Below are positions 11,026-23,500 of a stretch of 64,000 bases of DNA, in pieces (position 1 is the stretch's first letter; every line of letters begins with the position of its first letter). This DNA comes from Vitellaria paradoxa. Its lineage: Eukaryota > Streptophyta > Magnoliopsida > Ericales > Sapotaceae. The notes below the pieces were generated by a model that worked only from the letters and a program-made list of their open reading frames with translations, made no database searches and was not told the DNA's origin. Location of the stretch: the NCBI GenBank assembly GCA_019916065.1, contig CM034240.1:46672238-46736237 (forward strand), in the 5' to 3' direction. Both the position numbers and the translations under genes were made by a program.

Positions 11026-13135
11026 GTGTGTATGTGAATGTTGATGGAACACAGGCACTGACATTTCATAGATGTAATAGTCTTCAACTCAATGGACTGA
11101 CTCATGTGAATAGTCCAAGAAGTCACATAAGACTAACAGCTTGCAAAGGCGCAATTCTCTCCAATCTTCGCATAATAGCTCCTGAAACAAGCCCCAACAC
11201 CGATGGTATTGACGTCTCCAGCTCAAGCAACGTTAGAATTCGTAACTCCATCATAGGAACAGGTAACCAATCTTTAAATTTAAGAGATTTGTCGCAAATT
11301 GGTGTGAGTTTATTATTTTAAAATGAAATATTATTGAAGATATATATACTATTTAAATTGGGTCTGTTTATACATATTCTTACGTTATACTTTACTCTTT
11401 TTTATTAATAAAATTACACAATAACTTTTATTCTTCTAATAAGGTATGTTATATGATTTAATATCATAAATATACTTTTACAAGAATGAGAGTAATTGTA
11501 TAATTTTATTTAATAAAAAAAGTAAACAAGAGTGTAAGAATTTATTGGTAGAGTACAAACAGACTCATCCTACTACTTATTTATAAAATTACCACCTTTA
11601 TATATATATATATATATATATATTTTATTAGTTACCACCCTTATATCATGCTAGTGAGATTTTTTTGTTCTACTGTATATATATACACTACTATATCTAT
11701 CTTGTGTTCTTTTACTCCTCTATATATATGTATATATAGGTGATGACTGCATTGCTATTAGTGGGGGTACATCAAAAGTTAATATCAGTGGTATAATGTG
11801 CGGACCGGGCCATGGTATCAGGTAATTAGAATTACCATTTCATTATCTTACTTTTCCTTAATTTAATAAAAAACTCTAAAAAAACCAAGTCAAAAAGCCA
11901 AAATGGTTTACAAATTAAAATGTGTGTATATATATGTGTGTGTGCGTGAATATATATACATATATATGTGTGTGTGTGTATCTTAATTAAGAAAATTTGT
12001 ATTTGATTTAGTATTGGTGCACTGGGGAATGGTGGCTACGACACAGTAGAAGAAATACATGTGCGGAACTCTACTTTGAAGGGAACAATGACTGGAGTTA
12101 GGATTAAGAGTTGGCAGGTAATTAAACAACCTCCAATTTTATACATGTAAATTATAATGCTTAAGATTATATATATATATATATATATATATGTTAAATT
12201 TTAATATATAATTCGATTTTAATACTTGGGACTAAACAACTCTAATTTTAATAATTATTGAAATTCATGTTTCTCTGTGTGTGCGCGTGCGCGCGAGTGT
12301 ATCAGGGAGGAAGTGGATATGCAAGGAAGATTTCATTTGAGAAGATAAAGCTCGTCGGAGTCAATGATCCCATTATAATTGACCAATACTATTGTCCCAG
12401 TCAAGTTGGCTGCCAAAATAAAGTAAGAAATATTTATCCTTTATCTTGTTCAACCCTTGCCTTCATTATTAATACGACAAATTATTTTGTTGTCCTGAAT
12501 ATCATATTACTTTCATGCAACACACAATTAAAAAAGTTAAAAAAAATTTAAAATTACGTGGTTTGACAATATGTCTACATTCACAGTACGATAAGATCTG
12601 TTTTTTTTTTTTTTTTTTTTTTTTTCAATTATAGAAACTCTAACAATTAGAGTAAGAATTAAAAAAAGGAAGATGAAAGAACCTTAAAAAATCTTGAAAG
12701 AACCCTCTTACTTTGCCCTTAACTTTTCTTTCAACTTTAGCAATTGAAAATCCAAATATGAACTTAATCCAGATGTATGTAATATGTTCAAATATATAGC
12801 CACATAACAAGGGGTCATTGCATTATGATTTAGAAGAGTATGGCTTGCGATCAGGGTGTTTATTTATTTATTTATTTTATTTTTTTGTGTTTGGAAATTT
12901 GAAGACTTCAGCAGTAAAGCTGAGTGATATATCGTACTATGGAATATATGGGACATCAACCACAGATCGGGTGATAAATCTGAGTTGCAGCCAGGCTGCC
13001 GCCTGCACCAACGTTAGACTTGATCGAGTGTATATATCAACCACAAATCCGCAGAAGAAGCCTTTTGCTTACTGCTACAATGCCTACGGAGGAGCTACCC
13101 ATACTAGACCTGCTGTCAAATGCCTTAAACATTAA
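8951..13135 (+). CDS. Polygalacturonase (GH28), nine exons, complete
   Basis: Exons: 8951-9115, 9624-9761, 10210-10380, 10886-10909, 11055-11262, 11740-11821, 12012-12117, 12306-12422 and 12905-13135. All have AG/GT borders and phases that join, giving about 413 residues, usual for plant enzymes. It hydrolyses alpha-1,4-galacturonan in cell-wall pectin and should be secreted: a hydrophobic stretch ([14 protein letters not shown]) precedes the mature start motif [17 protein letters not shown]. All four catalytic signatures are present: NTD (Asp216), GDDC (Asp237 and Asp238), GHG (His260) and RIK (Arg293, Lys295). Asp216, Asp237 and Asp238 are the catalytic acids in this family. In-frame ATGs at 8918, 8951 and 8975 compete; any of the three leaves a signal peptide. 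Exon 4 is only 24 bp. The introns carry MITEs, TA microsatellites and a T15/G19 tract just before exon 2. Substrate detail and tissue are unknown. Confidence 0.93.
9221..9368. mobile_element. MITE-like element in polygalacturonase intron 1
   Basis: The element starts near ATGTAGAGTGATAAAAAATT and ends at TTTTTTATTACTCTAAACAC. These ends are inverted relatives, and the interior resembles the copy at 8781. A target duplication was not clear. Confidence 0.5.
9564..9597 (+). repeat. T15 then G19 homopolymer junction before exon 2
   Basis: Fifteen T are followed directly by nineteen G at 9579-9597. The tract ends 26 bp before the first base of polygalacturonase exon 2 and lies where a polypyrimidine tract and branch region would act. 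A G19 run can in principle form a quadruplex in DNA or RNA. Its exact length may be unreliable in the assembly. Confidence 0.8.
10439..10478. repeat. Poly-G followed by GA microsatellite in polygalacturonase intron 3
   Basis: A run of about fourteen G is followed by AA and then a GA dinucleotide run to about 10478. It resembles the poly-G/GA composite at 42474. Confidence 0.8.
10676..10815. mobile_element. MITE-like element in polygalacturonase intron 3
   Basis: The left end is TGTGTTTGGAGTAATAAAAA. The right end, TTTTTTATTACCTCAAATAA, is its imperfect inverted copy. The length of about 140 bp matches the other copies. Confidence 0.5.
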
Positions 13136-14190
13136 TACCTGAATATTAAGTCCCCCCCCCCTCTCTTTTTTTTTAAGTTTTCCCTCTCAGTGTTGTGTTG
13201 TAATGGATACCGATCATACTGTTGTTTATTTTATCATTTGGATGGTGTTCTCTGGTCCCAGTCTCAAGGCCAGAAGGCCCAGAAGTTCCACTTCCTGAAT
13301 CTGGATCATAGAAGAATAAAACTTTCACTAAATTAATTCCATTTGCTATTGTTGCAAAAGTTTGCATAAATAATACTATGTAATGATATATAAAATTTGT
13401 TATGAACAATTTGTTTGGTATATGGGATTGGGTATAACATAAAAACTCTTTTTTTTTAATTATTTGGTTGGTTAGTTATAAAATGAAATAAGAGATGTGA
13501 TTTGACAAAATATTTGATAAGAGTTAATTTTGAATTTTTGAATCTTCACCCAAAAAAAAAAAAAAAAAGAAAACTAATCCAGTGTAGGAATATATAATAC
13601 CACATGAGAGTGGTACTATACATCTCACATTTTGAGAAATATACAATACTGATTCAGAAATAATTTTTTTTTTCATAACAAGAATTATACCAGTATTTTA
13701 TTTTCCGTCAAATTTTCAACTGAGTTTTGCATACAAAATTATTATCTTCCCACCATGCTAGTATTATAGTTAATTTCTTATAGTTGTGAACTACATATCT
13801 TTGACAATTAATTAATATTTTCCATAAGCAAATTAACCATTCCAAATGTAGCTATCCTAAAAGTAACCTTTTTTTCCCCCCTTAATGAAAACGTTAACCA
13901 GAATTTAATGTGCCAATAGTAAGCTTGTAAGAGAGAGCAGGAGTAAAGGAGAGTTTGATATCACATTTGACAAGACTGAATTACAAATCCAAGCATGAAA
14001 TCTACAACACAAGGAAAAACCCTATATATACTCTCTAAACACCAAATCAATAACTTAAATAGGTAACTTTCAATAACAAAAAGATACTTATATATACTTA
14101 GTTCAAAAGATCTCTAGGACATTGAATTCTATGTCTAGCACAACTAACATGTCCAAATTAATTTTTCTTTGCACCCCTCGTAAGAGCTAG
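13136..14190. other. Intergenic region after the polygalacturonase
   Basis: AT-rich DNA with poly-C and poly-T runs just after the stop (3' untranslated region expected) and a poly-A run near 13553. No exon is recognised until the relic at 14193. Confidence 0.5.
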
Positions 14191-14192
14191 CC

Positions 14193-14304
14193 ATCAATCG
14201 TCGGAAGCTTAGGAAAAGGTGGAGCAAATGATCCGGTAAAAATACATGTGAGAAACAGTAGCCTCAACCCAACCATGTTCAGAGCCAGGATCACAACTTG
14301 GCAT
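14193..14304 (+). pseudogene. Isolated polygalacturonase exon relic
   Basis: In the frame of GGA at 14203, this reads a clear homologue of exon 7 of the intact polygalacturonase. A GSLGKGG motif replaces GALGNGG, followed by IHVRNSSL, and it ends RITTWH directly before GTAAGG at 14305, the same place the intact exon ends RIKSWQ before GTAATT. The catalytic Lys of RIK is changed to Thr, there is one extra codon after Ser-Ile, and no neighbouring exons with the other catalytic motifs are found. It is best read as the remnant of a former tandem polygalacturonase copy. Confidence 0.75.
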
Positions 14305-14868
14305 GTAAGGAAGCCAAGAAGTGAGAACCATACCTAAATCTAATTAGCTTGCTTGAGCGAGTTTAATCATTGTTCTGTTCCGAGTTACTTGTCTTGCAGA
14401 GATGAAAGGATCTCATTTTTAACCGTTTGCATTGTCAATCTAGTGATGGATATTTTTTCGTTGGAGCAGACTCCTACAGCTCTAACTGATAGAATTTTAT
14501 GCCGGATACTTATCGGAGGTTTTAAACTTGGTTCTCCCAGTCACAGTTGAAAGAGCCTTTCAATCTTGTCTAGTAAAATTCTAATAATGCAGTGAGTTAT
14601 TATTGATTGTTTTATTTTAGCAACTCAAAGTCCAAGCAACTTCATCACAGTCCTTTCATAACACTAAAAGTAATATCATCTTGAAAGGAGTACTCTCTCT
14701 AAGAATACCATTATTTTTTTCTTTTTTGTATACCTTCGTCTTGTCATCTTAATAACATAGAACTGACATAAATCAACAAGTATGCATGCAAACTTAGTTA
14801 CAACCTTTGAACTCATGAATTTCCGAAATACCACTGTCAAAAGAGAACAATCCTGAAACATTTATATA

Positions 14869-17141
14869 CTATATCTCACATGAATCGGAGCGGCCAAATA
14901 TTGCGTAACGGTTGTTTGCAACATTGTCATATACAAAATCACGCAAGAAGCTGCAAACGCCAGTATCAGTAATGTGAGAACCGACCAAGTAATGGCTGGA
15001 CCTTTTTAATTGCAAAACTACTAAGAATAGAAAAGGGATAACTTACAGTGGCACGAACTTTAGAAAAAATGCCAGCTGTGGAAAGGGCAAGTCTATGTAT
15101 TCCATGATCTTCAACACAGCTTCTGACTTAATATATGAGCTGCTGTCATAAAACCAAGCCCTAACGGATAAATCCTTCCATAGAATATATATTTACCGTC
15201 GAAAATTATCTCCATACAAATCCTAGAGGAAAGAAAAGAGAGAAATTGGAATTGTAGAAGTCTGTGACAAAATTATGTTGTGTTGTTGCTAGTTTCCTTC
15301 ATTTCAATCTTTGCACAACCAAACATGAGAAATATGACAACTCTTAAGTATCAGCAAACTGTACACAAATATAGAAAGCAAGAAAAAGAATGTGGAGTTT
15401 ACTTCAATCCATAAATAGTATAAAATTCCAATTTATCACTTTTTGCGCAAGTTCTCTCCACCATCAACAGAGCATTAGCGAATATGAGAATGCCACGTTA
15501 ATGGATTGATTTGTACCAAAGAGTCTATACATAGTATTGTATTGTCACTTTGTGTACTCCATACCGAGTTTATTGCATATAACACAACTCTCACACAGAT
15601 ATTATGGTCCACAACTGTAATTAAACAGCCTTCCTTAAATGTCATTAATTAAATTATTTACTCCCTAAATGGAACAATTGAAACCTAGTTCTACACATAC
15701 CTGTCCTCCTCAACAAGCACAACACTTGAAATATCATCAGGAGCTCTTCCAGATCTCCTTAGCAGTTTCTTGCCAGATTCACTTTGTAGAGCTTCGTATC
15801 TAATACTCCTGACAATAATTATTTATTAAATTAAAAAAAAAAGGGTTAATAAGGAAACATAGTAAATAACACTTATACTAAATTTGAAGCCTTTAGAGAA
15901 GTGTGTGGGTAGGCATATAGAGATAGACGGGGTAAGGAAATTGATGAGTACATAACAATACATAAATTGGACCAACAAAATATAGAACACCTACCGATTT
16001 CTGTCATTATCACGAACAAACTTCACACCTCCGTTGCACAAATTGCATACACCTATCAAAAAAGCAAGAGGCGCACATAATTAAATCCATATATGCTTTG
16101 TGTTCATTGAATGGGAACTACACGTGCTTAATAAGCAAGCATTTTTCAAGGAAATTAAGGGCCCGTTTAGAGCACCGAAAAACATAAAAAAACTCTAAAA
16201 AATTCTATAATTCTCTACAAAATTTTTTTCATCTCGAATTACATGAATATATGTAAATATATATATATATATATATCTACAAATCCCAATAAAGTTTCTA
16301 TAAATTCCAATAATATTTTTATAAATCCCAATAATATTTCAAAAATTTTTGACAGAAAAATTGCAAAAAGTTCTAACAGAAAAGTTAAAAAGTTTCTTGC
16401 CAAAATTCGTTCGAATAGATGAAAATTCGTTTGAGCGAAACTATTATTCTCTATTTTCTGTGATTTATAGTTTACACTCCAAATGTCAATAAGTAACTCA
16501 AAATATATTTTATCTCAACTTTTATAACTACAAACGCCCCTAAGTCAATGATATTGAATAGTGCCAATTGAGTAGAATGAACTCAGGGCAAGTATGGATA
16601 CAAAAATGACTCTGAGATCAATTATGAAAATCAAGCAAGACACCATGTTCAAATTTTCATTATTTGACTTCTATTTTGACCAACTATGAAAAATTGAGAT
16701 CATCCATACTCCAAATTACAACTTATTTCTCAAAAAGATTACCCATTTGGCCATTATATCAAACACATGGCAGACATCAAGTAAAGCATTGGACTAATAT
16801 TGTATATTTGTTGTCTTTTTCTTGAACCCATAAACAGAAACACAGAAGCATCAGTTATGATCGACGATCCAAATTGTTATAAAAGGTGCGTATTGATTAA
16901 GACTTGAGGAGATGGTGATTAAGCATTTCAGAGTAGTGTGAACCAAACCATCGAATAGCATGATTGGCCGAGTGTCTTTCTCGAAGAAGCTCGACGTCGC
17001 CTCCATCCAATCCACCGCCGCTTCTCCACCGCGAGGTGGTGACAAGGTGGCCAGGGTAGTGGTTACTCGGCGGGGACGTCTAACGTGCACGGGAAGTGAG
17101 ACGCTCGTTCTGGCGCACCCGACAGGGACAATGGACGCCAT
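14869..17141 (-). CDS. DCC-family (DUF393) protein, probably plastid, five exons
   Basis: Exons in transcript order: 17141-16949, 16052-15995, 15808-15701, 15139-15047 and 14950-14869. Phases join throughout and give 177 residues. The first 50 or so residues are rich in Arg, Ser, Thr and Pro with few acids, like a chloroplast transit peptide. The family's Asp-x-x-Cys-x-x-Cys signature is at Asp64, Cys67 and Cys70; intron 1 interrupts the Gly codon just after the Asp. Conserved blocks follow: [30 protein letters not shown], and the ending FGRSDSCEI. The family is annotated as putative thiol-disulfide oxidoreductases, but a reaction is not well established. It is divergent from SEC11, with 442 bp between the two start codons. 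A second AG three bases upstream of exon 4 would add one residue. Intron 1 holds a Tourist-like MITE. Confidence 0.92.
16159..16540. mobile_element. Tourist-like MITE (PIF/Harbinger type), 382 bp
   Basis: The element begins GGGCCCGTTTAGAG and ends CTACAAACGCCCC, imperfect inverted ends. It is flanked on both sides by TAA (16156-16158 and 16541-16543), the expected 3-bp target duplication. It lies in intron 1 of the DCC gene and has no coding capacity. Confidence 0.7.
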
Positions 17142-17583
17142 GGAGAGAAAAATTCGTTACTCGTTACCCTGTAGCGCGCCCGCAAAGGGGGAAAAAAAAA
17201 GATTAGAATTACTTCGGCCATAAATTTTCGTTAATTTACAAATAAGCCATCGGCTTCTCTGAACTGAAAAACGACGATTGTGTTTCGGTAATAATGGTTA
17301 AATCACGGGGGCTAAGTTGAAAGTGTGTGCTCGATTTCATACGTGCCACGTGGAAGTTCATACGCCTCTGGCCTCTGGGTCTGGAGAGTGGACAACGGTC
17401 AACGAATCCGGTTCCACTATCAACGAATCCGGTCCTTATCGGTGCATCAAGTTCGGATTCAAATCCGGACCCTTAATCCGAACTTTCCATTGGTTTCAAA
17501 TGGTGAATTCAACGGTCAGACTTTTCAGAGCTTGCAAAAAAAGTTAGTGGAAGAAGAAGAAGAAGAAGAAGAAGAGAGAGAGA
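17142..17583. promoter_or_regulatory. Shared bidirectional promoter, DCC and SEC11
   Basis: This interval separates two divergent start codons. It contains a palindromic G-box, CCACGTGG, at 17346-17353, repeated AACGAATCCGG motifs near 17400-17430, and a GAA-repeat tract (about 17553-17575) just before the SEC11 ATG, probably in its 5' untranslated region. No classic TATA box was obvious. Co-regulation of the two genes is inference. Confidence 0.55.
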
Positions 17584-20500
17584 ATGGGATGGATTGGGAT
17601 GACGGTGGATTCCATGAAAGCTATTCAGGTCAAGCAGACTCTCTCGCAGGCCATCAGCTTCGGTCCGTTCTCTGTAAACCTCACAACCTCCCTCTATATA
17701 TGTACATGTGTCTACATATATATGTATTGGTATTGATCATTGCCTTGAGTATTTCAACATATGGAGAATGAGTTCTAAGTTTATTTACAGCATTGAAATG
17801 TGAAGTTCTATTCCTCCAATTAATTACCTCAAAGTCCTAAAGTTTTGATCAGGTCCATCATTTGCTATTATTTTCATAAAATTCCATGTAAGTCTGATTC
17901 TGGAATTAAAGAAATTGTTGAACTTGTAATGGGTTTTCTGTTTTCTGCTTTGGGTTGTGGGAAAGTGAAAATTTTAAGATCAGCTGAATCATAGAGTTAT
18001 GGTCTGGTAGAGATGGTTTTGAGAAGTCCAAGATGGAAAATTTTGACATCAAAATTTTTCCTGATCTCAACAACCAAGTGGAGGGTTAGTGTGATTCTGT
18101 TTATTAATTATTTAGGGCCCCTTTTTGTGCTGAGTAGGCTCGCTGGGTGGTTTATAGGATGAAGAATTTTAAATGCAATGCCAATATAGGAAATTTTGAT
18201 TTTTGGTTATTTGGAGATTGGGTTTCTCCCTTTCAGTTCAGCAGATTATTTTATTGCTCTTATTTATTCTAAAGACTCAATTTTTGGTTTGCTTTGTTAA
18301 ATTTTCTAACAGGATCCCAAACCGAAAGGGAAAAAAAAAATAAAAACGAAGAAGATTTAATTGCAATGCTGGGTTAATAAAAAATAAGAAACTGAACAAA
18401 TTGATTAGTATAAATAAAATTAGTAGGTGTCAAACAAGTAGGATGGATATTTTTTACAACCCTAAGCTACGTCAAGGTCTACACTGTCAACATGAAATCT
18501 TATTTATTGACAAATTCTTATTCAGTAGCTTTACAATCTTGAGGAATTGTCCCGCAAAGACATTTGAGGATTTATATAGGCGACTTGACACTAAGGAGGG
18601 CGAAAGAGAGATATTCAAGCTTGCTAAATCTAGAGATAGACGGATCAAGGATTTAAACCAAGTTAAATGCATTAAGGATGAGGATGAAAAGGTATTAGTA
18701 AAGGAAGATGAGATAAAGGAGCGTTGGAAGAGCTACTTCTACAAGTTATTTAACGAAAGCAGTAGTAGTGACATACATTTGGGGCAGTTTACCACTTTTA
18801 GGGAAGAATTAAATTTTATGTTCTATAAGAGAATCAGTAGGGAAGAAGTAAAAGAAGTATTAAAAAGGATGAAGAATGGGAAAGCGGTTGGGCCAGATGG
18901 GATCCCTATTGAGGTTTGGAGGTGCTTAGGAGAGGATGGCATAAGTTGGTTGACAAAACTTTTTAATGTAGTGCTAAAGAGCAAGAAGATGCCTGATGCA
19001 TGAAGGAAAAGTATCCTTATACCCATATACAAGAACAAATGAGATATTCAGAACTGTGCGAACTATCGCGGGATTAAATTGATGAGCCATACGATGAAAT
19101 TATGGGAGAGAATTATTGAGAGAAGACTAAGAAGGACAACAAACGTTTCAGAGAACCAATTTGGTTTCATGCCTGGAAGATCAACTATGGAGGCTATCTT
19201 TCTCTTGAGGAGGTTAATGGAACAGTATAGAGAAGGTCAAAAAGATTTACATATGGTGTTCATCGATTTAGAGAAGGCATATGATCGGGTTCCTAGGGAG
19301 ATTCTATGGAGAGTATTGGAAAAGAAAGGAGCGTGTGTCGCATATATTGAGGTGATAAAGGACATGTATGATAGAGCCATGACATCTATACGGACGACTG
19401 GTGGAGAGACTAATGAGTTCCCTATCACGATTGGTTTACATCAAGGCTCAGCGTTAAGCCCGTACTTGTTTGTTTTAGTTATGGATGAGATTACAAGACA
19501 TATTCAGGATGAGGTGCCGTGGTGTATGCTATTTGCAGATGATATTGTCTTAGTAGATGAGACGAGAGAAGGAGTGAATGCTAAGCTAGAATTGTGGCGG
19601 GATACGTTAGAGACAAAAGGGTTTAGGCTAAGCCGATGCAAGACGGAATATATGGAATGTAAGTTTAGTCAAACTAGGATAACGAGTAGTATAGAAGTAA
19701 GTTTAGGCACACAAAAGATTGTAGAGAAAGATAAATTTAGGTACCTTGGATCTATGGTGCAACAAGATGGAGGGATTGATACTGATGTAAGTCACAGGAT
19801 TTAAGCTGGATGGACCAAATGCAGGAGTGCTTCGGGGGTTTTGTGCGACTGAAAAATCCCCCTCAAGGTGAAAGAAAAGTATTATAAGGTAGCAGTTAGA
19901 CCAGCGCTGCTATATGGATCAGAGTGTTGGGCAGTAAAGCATAATCATGGTCAGAAGATGGCAGTTGCGGAGATGAGGATGCTAAGGTGGATGTGCGGGA
20001 TTACAAGGAAAGATAGGATTAGGAACGAGGAGATTAGAGGCAAAGTAGGAATAGCACCGATTGAAGATAAAATGAGAGAAAACCGATTAAGATGGTTTGG
20101 CCATGTTAGAAGGCGTCCAGCAGAGGCACCTGTTAGAAGGTGTGAAAGTATGGAGATTGTCAAGAGTAGGAGAGGTAGAGGAAGACCCAAGAGAAGCTGG
20201 AAAGAAACCATTAAACATGACCTAATCTACCTAGATTTATCGGAGGACATGCCCCTAAACAGATCAAATTGGCGTCGACAAATCCATATAGCCGACCCCA
20301 CCTAGTGGGAAAATGCTTGGTTTGGTTTGGTTTGGTTTGTAATTTCAAGAATTAACTGCTTGACACCTGAACTTTAGAAACATAAAGCCAGTTGTAATTT
20401 AAGCTGAATGATGATTTTACCACAAAGAATTTCCTTGGAAGCCATGAGATGATCTTTAGAAACTTTTCTTTACAGAAGCTCATCTGTGCCAGCTTGACTT

Positions 20501-23500
20501 CTATTTATCTATGATATGAGATATCAGTGATATTCTATAAAACTGGAAATACTTGCTAAAACCAATCATACATATGATGAATTTTTTGATAACCTGGCTT
20601 TTCAGAGCTAGATATCCTAATACATAGTAAACTACTTATGTGCACCAAAATTCATTACATACATTGAGAAAACCCTAAAATTTAGTAATTTTCTACAATA
20701 TGGTTTAAGTGGTTGCTAGACATGACATAATTAAACTAGAGGGTTTTGATTCTAAAAATTTGTTGAACGGTGCTTTGCCACACTTTTAAGAATATTAGAC
20801 ACATTCATGTTTGAATCAAAATCATGTCATATTGTGAAATTCAGAAGTTATCTGTATTCAAAAGGAATTATCACAATTTTGAGTTGTGGTTTGACATCCC
20901 ATATGAATAAATGATCTTCATGTGTTTGCTCTGCTTTCTGTTTCAGGTATCTTAGTTACATCTGCACTAATAATATGGAAGGCTTTGATAACTATTACTG
21001 GCAGCGAATCTCCTGTTGTTGTTGTTCTTAGTGAAAGCATGGAACCTGGCTTTAAAAGGGTAAGTCAAACTAAGGTGTGATTATATTTTAACAATAATTG
21101 GAATTTAGCAACGTTAAAATATGTATAGAATGTTTGTGTCAAAATAAGTGATCTGTGGACCCCATATTTGAAACTAATTAGGGCTAGAAGCCAATCAATG
21201 CTTCATTCATTTTATTGTGAACAAGCAACCTCACCAAGAATTAACTGGTTTATCTAGACTGCAAGAAAAATACTGATTTTAGAAAATCTTGAGATTTCCT
21301 TCCCAATTGTTTAAACACTACATCACAAACGAAGTTCCGAAATTGCCTCAGTCTTCCCAATAACATATTGGCTGATAAAAATAGGAGACTTTTTTTTTTT
21401 TTTTTCCTGTTTCACTTTGTTGTTTCTGGAGCTGTATGTTGTTTTATAGAATATACTGCATTTATATGGACTATTCTTATCCTTGGACACGCAAAATGCA
21501 AAACGACGTAAACAGATAGAATTTGGTAGGTCCTTGATGTAGGTTGAAAATTGTAATAATATCCTATTAAGGAAATTTTCTACTTGATTTTGTTTATTTA
21601 GAATATTTAGCTATCAATTTTATTTTATTTAAAATTGGTTTTGGAATATTTATTTTTGTTTCTAAATTTCTTTTTTGAATATTTTATTTATCAGTGCTGA
21701 AGTTAGGAATTTTCTAGATTTGGTAGTTATTTTGTTTCCTTATTTTACATTATTTTGTTCCCTAATTTGATTATGTTTTTGTTTGGATTTTTCTCTTTTT
21801 GAACTTTGTAAACTTATAGGGCTCTTTGGTTGATCTTGAATAATAAAATATTTGTTAGAGAAAATTGTCTGGAAAATCTGTGTTTCTTTCTATGTGTTCT
21901 TAGACTATAGAGAGGACACACAATCCATACGCTTTGCCCCTTTGATTCATTAGTTTCCCTGTCATCTATAGAAATCTTTGTTGTTTCTAGTATTCTTAGA
22001 CTAAATAAAAATTTGCAGTTAATTTGCTCTACCCTTCGTTTTCATCACCTTCCCTTGCATCAGTTCTTGATCATTTTATTAGGTTTACTATGAAAGTACG
22101 AATGCCTCATGATGTAATCTACTTTATCTGCATCAAACTCGATTACTAAACTGCAACACTTGGAAAAAGTAAATGAAGTGTTGCTTCATGGTTTATCAAT
22201 ATCCCACGCACTACATTTGATAGCAGCAACCTTCAATTATATTTTAGCCTTGCTGGGTGTTGGATTTGCTATTGTGTTAATTATTATTAATATCATGAAT
22301 ATTCAGGTTCTCTAGCTCTTTGGTTAGCAAATCTTATGCTGCATTTAAAGAAAATCTCATAGCAACTAGTGATGAAAAATTGACCCTATTGGGTTGGTCT
22401 ATCTTTTCTGTAAATGGACTTGTCTCTTCCTGCTCCTGTACTTTAAATGCGGGCAGGTAAAGGCAAAGCAAGTTAGTTCTAGGTCAATAATTCAACAAGT
22501 TCCTAGAAACAATTTGAATGCAAATTCTGTTGCTGTTTGGTAGTCGCATTTCTGAGTTGGGACTACCCAAAAGTTATTCAGGGAAACTATTATAGATTTT
22601 ATCCTGCACAATTTTGTTTACTTTGTATTCATCTTCTTGTGTTATTTCATTTCTTTGCACCATGTCCTATGTTCCTTAGCTAAACAAGAGCCGCTAATTT
22701 CATCTTGCAGGGGGACATTTTGTTTTTGCGGATGAGTAAAGATCCTATTCGTGTTGGGGAGATTGTTGTGTTCAATGTTGAAGTAAGAGTTCTTCCTTTA
22801 TCTTCCCATCCATGTGTTCTATTATGTCTATGTATTCATAATCATTACATGTCTTAATATCCATGCTATTTTCTATCATTTATTTTGTTCAGAGAGCTTT
22901 TGTCGCATGGTGCTGAATCTGATAGCTCCTTGGTCTTGCTACTATTTCAATGTTGTTGTAAACAAATTTTTGCAGTGCAACGTAAATTTCTATGGTTCCA
23001 GTCTTAATACTGTTTTTACATACCTTTTTTTTTTGTTTTATTTTGACTTCATTATCGTGTATAGTAATCTTTTCTATTGGTTTCTCTTTAATTCTCTTTA
23101 GAGGCCAACATAAATAGGCTATGTAAGCATTTATGAATTTCTATATACACACGTGTATATATGTCTGTGCACTTGTTGTACTAAGAACCTATCTATATAT
23201 CTTGTTCTTCTAATATAATTTGCTAACATCTTTTGATCTTCTTCCTCTTCAGGGTCGTGATATTCCAATTGTTCACCGCACAATTAAGGTAATAACTGTT
23301 GTCAGAATCTCTTTTTATATATTATAATATGACGTTTGATAAAACCTTATTGCAAAACAAGTAAAAATCATACGCACAAATATATAAAAATCTAACATAA
23401 GAACACAAGATTACATACTGATTGTACCTGAGTCAACAATTTGTCCACGTCCATAGGTCTACAAGTATTCTGTATTTACTTGGTAATTGTCGTGGATTTT

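Noticed and set aside
16960..17223. Plus-strand frame opposite the first DCC exon
   Set aside because: Shadow of the GC-rich transit-peptide exon on the minus strand.
18401..18547. N-terminal part of the open frame before the LINE
   Set aside because: The residues here do not match RTE proteins; the frame simply reads through host intron DNA into the truncated element.
22814..23101. Hydrophobic 95-residue frame in SEC11 intron 3
   Set aside because: T-rich intron DNA naturally reads as Phe/Leu/Tyr-rich peptide; SEC11 phases join without it.
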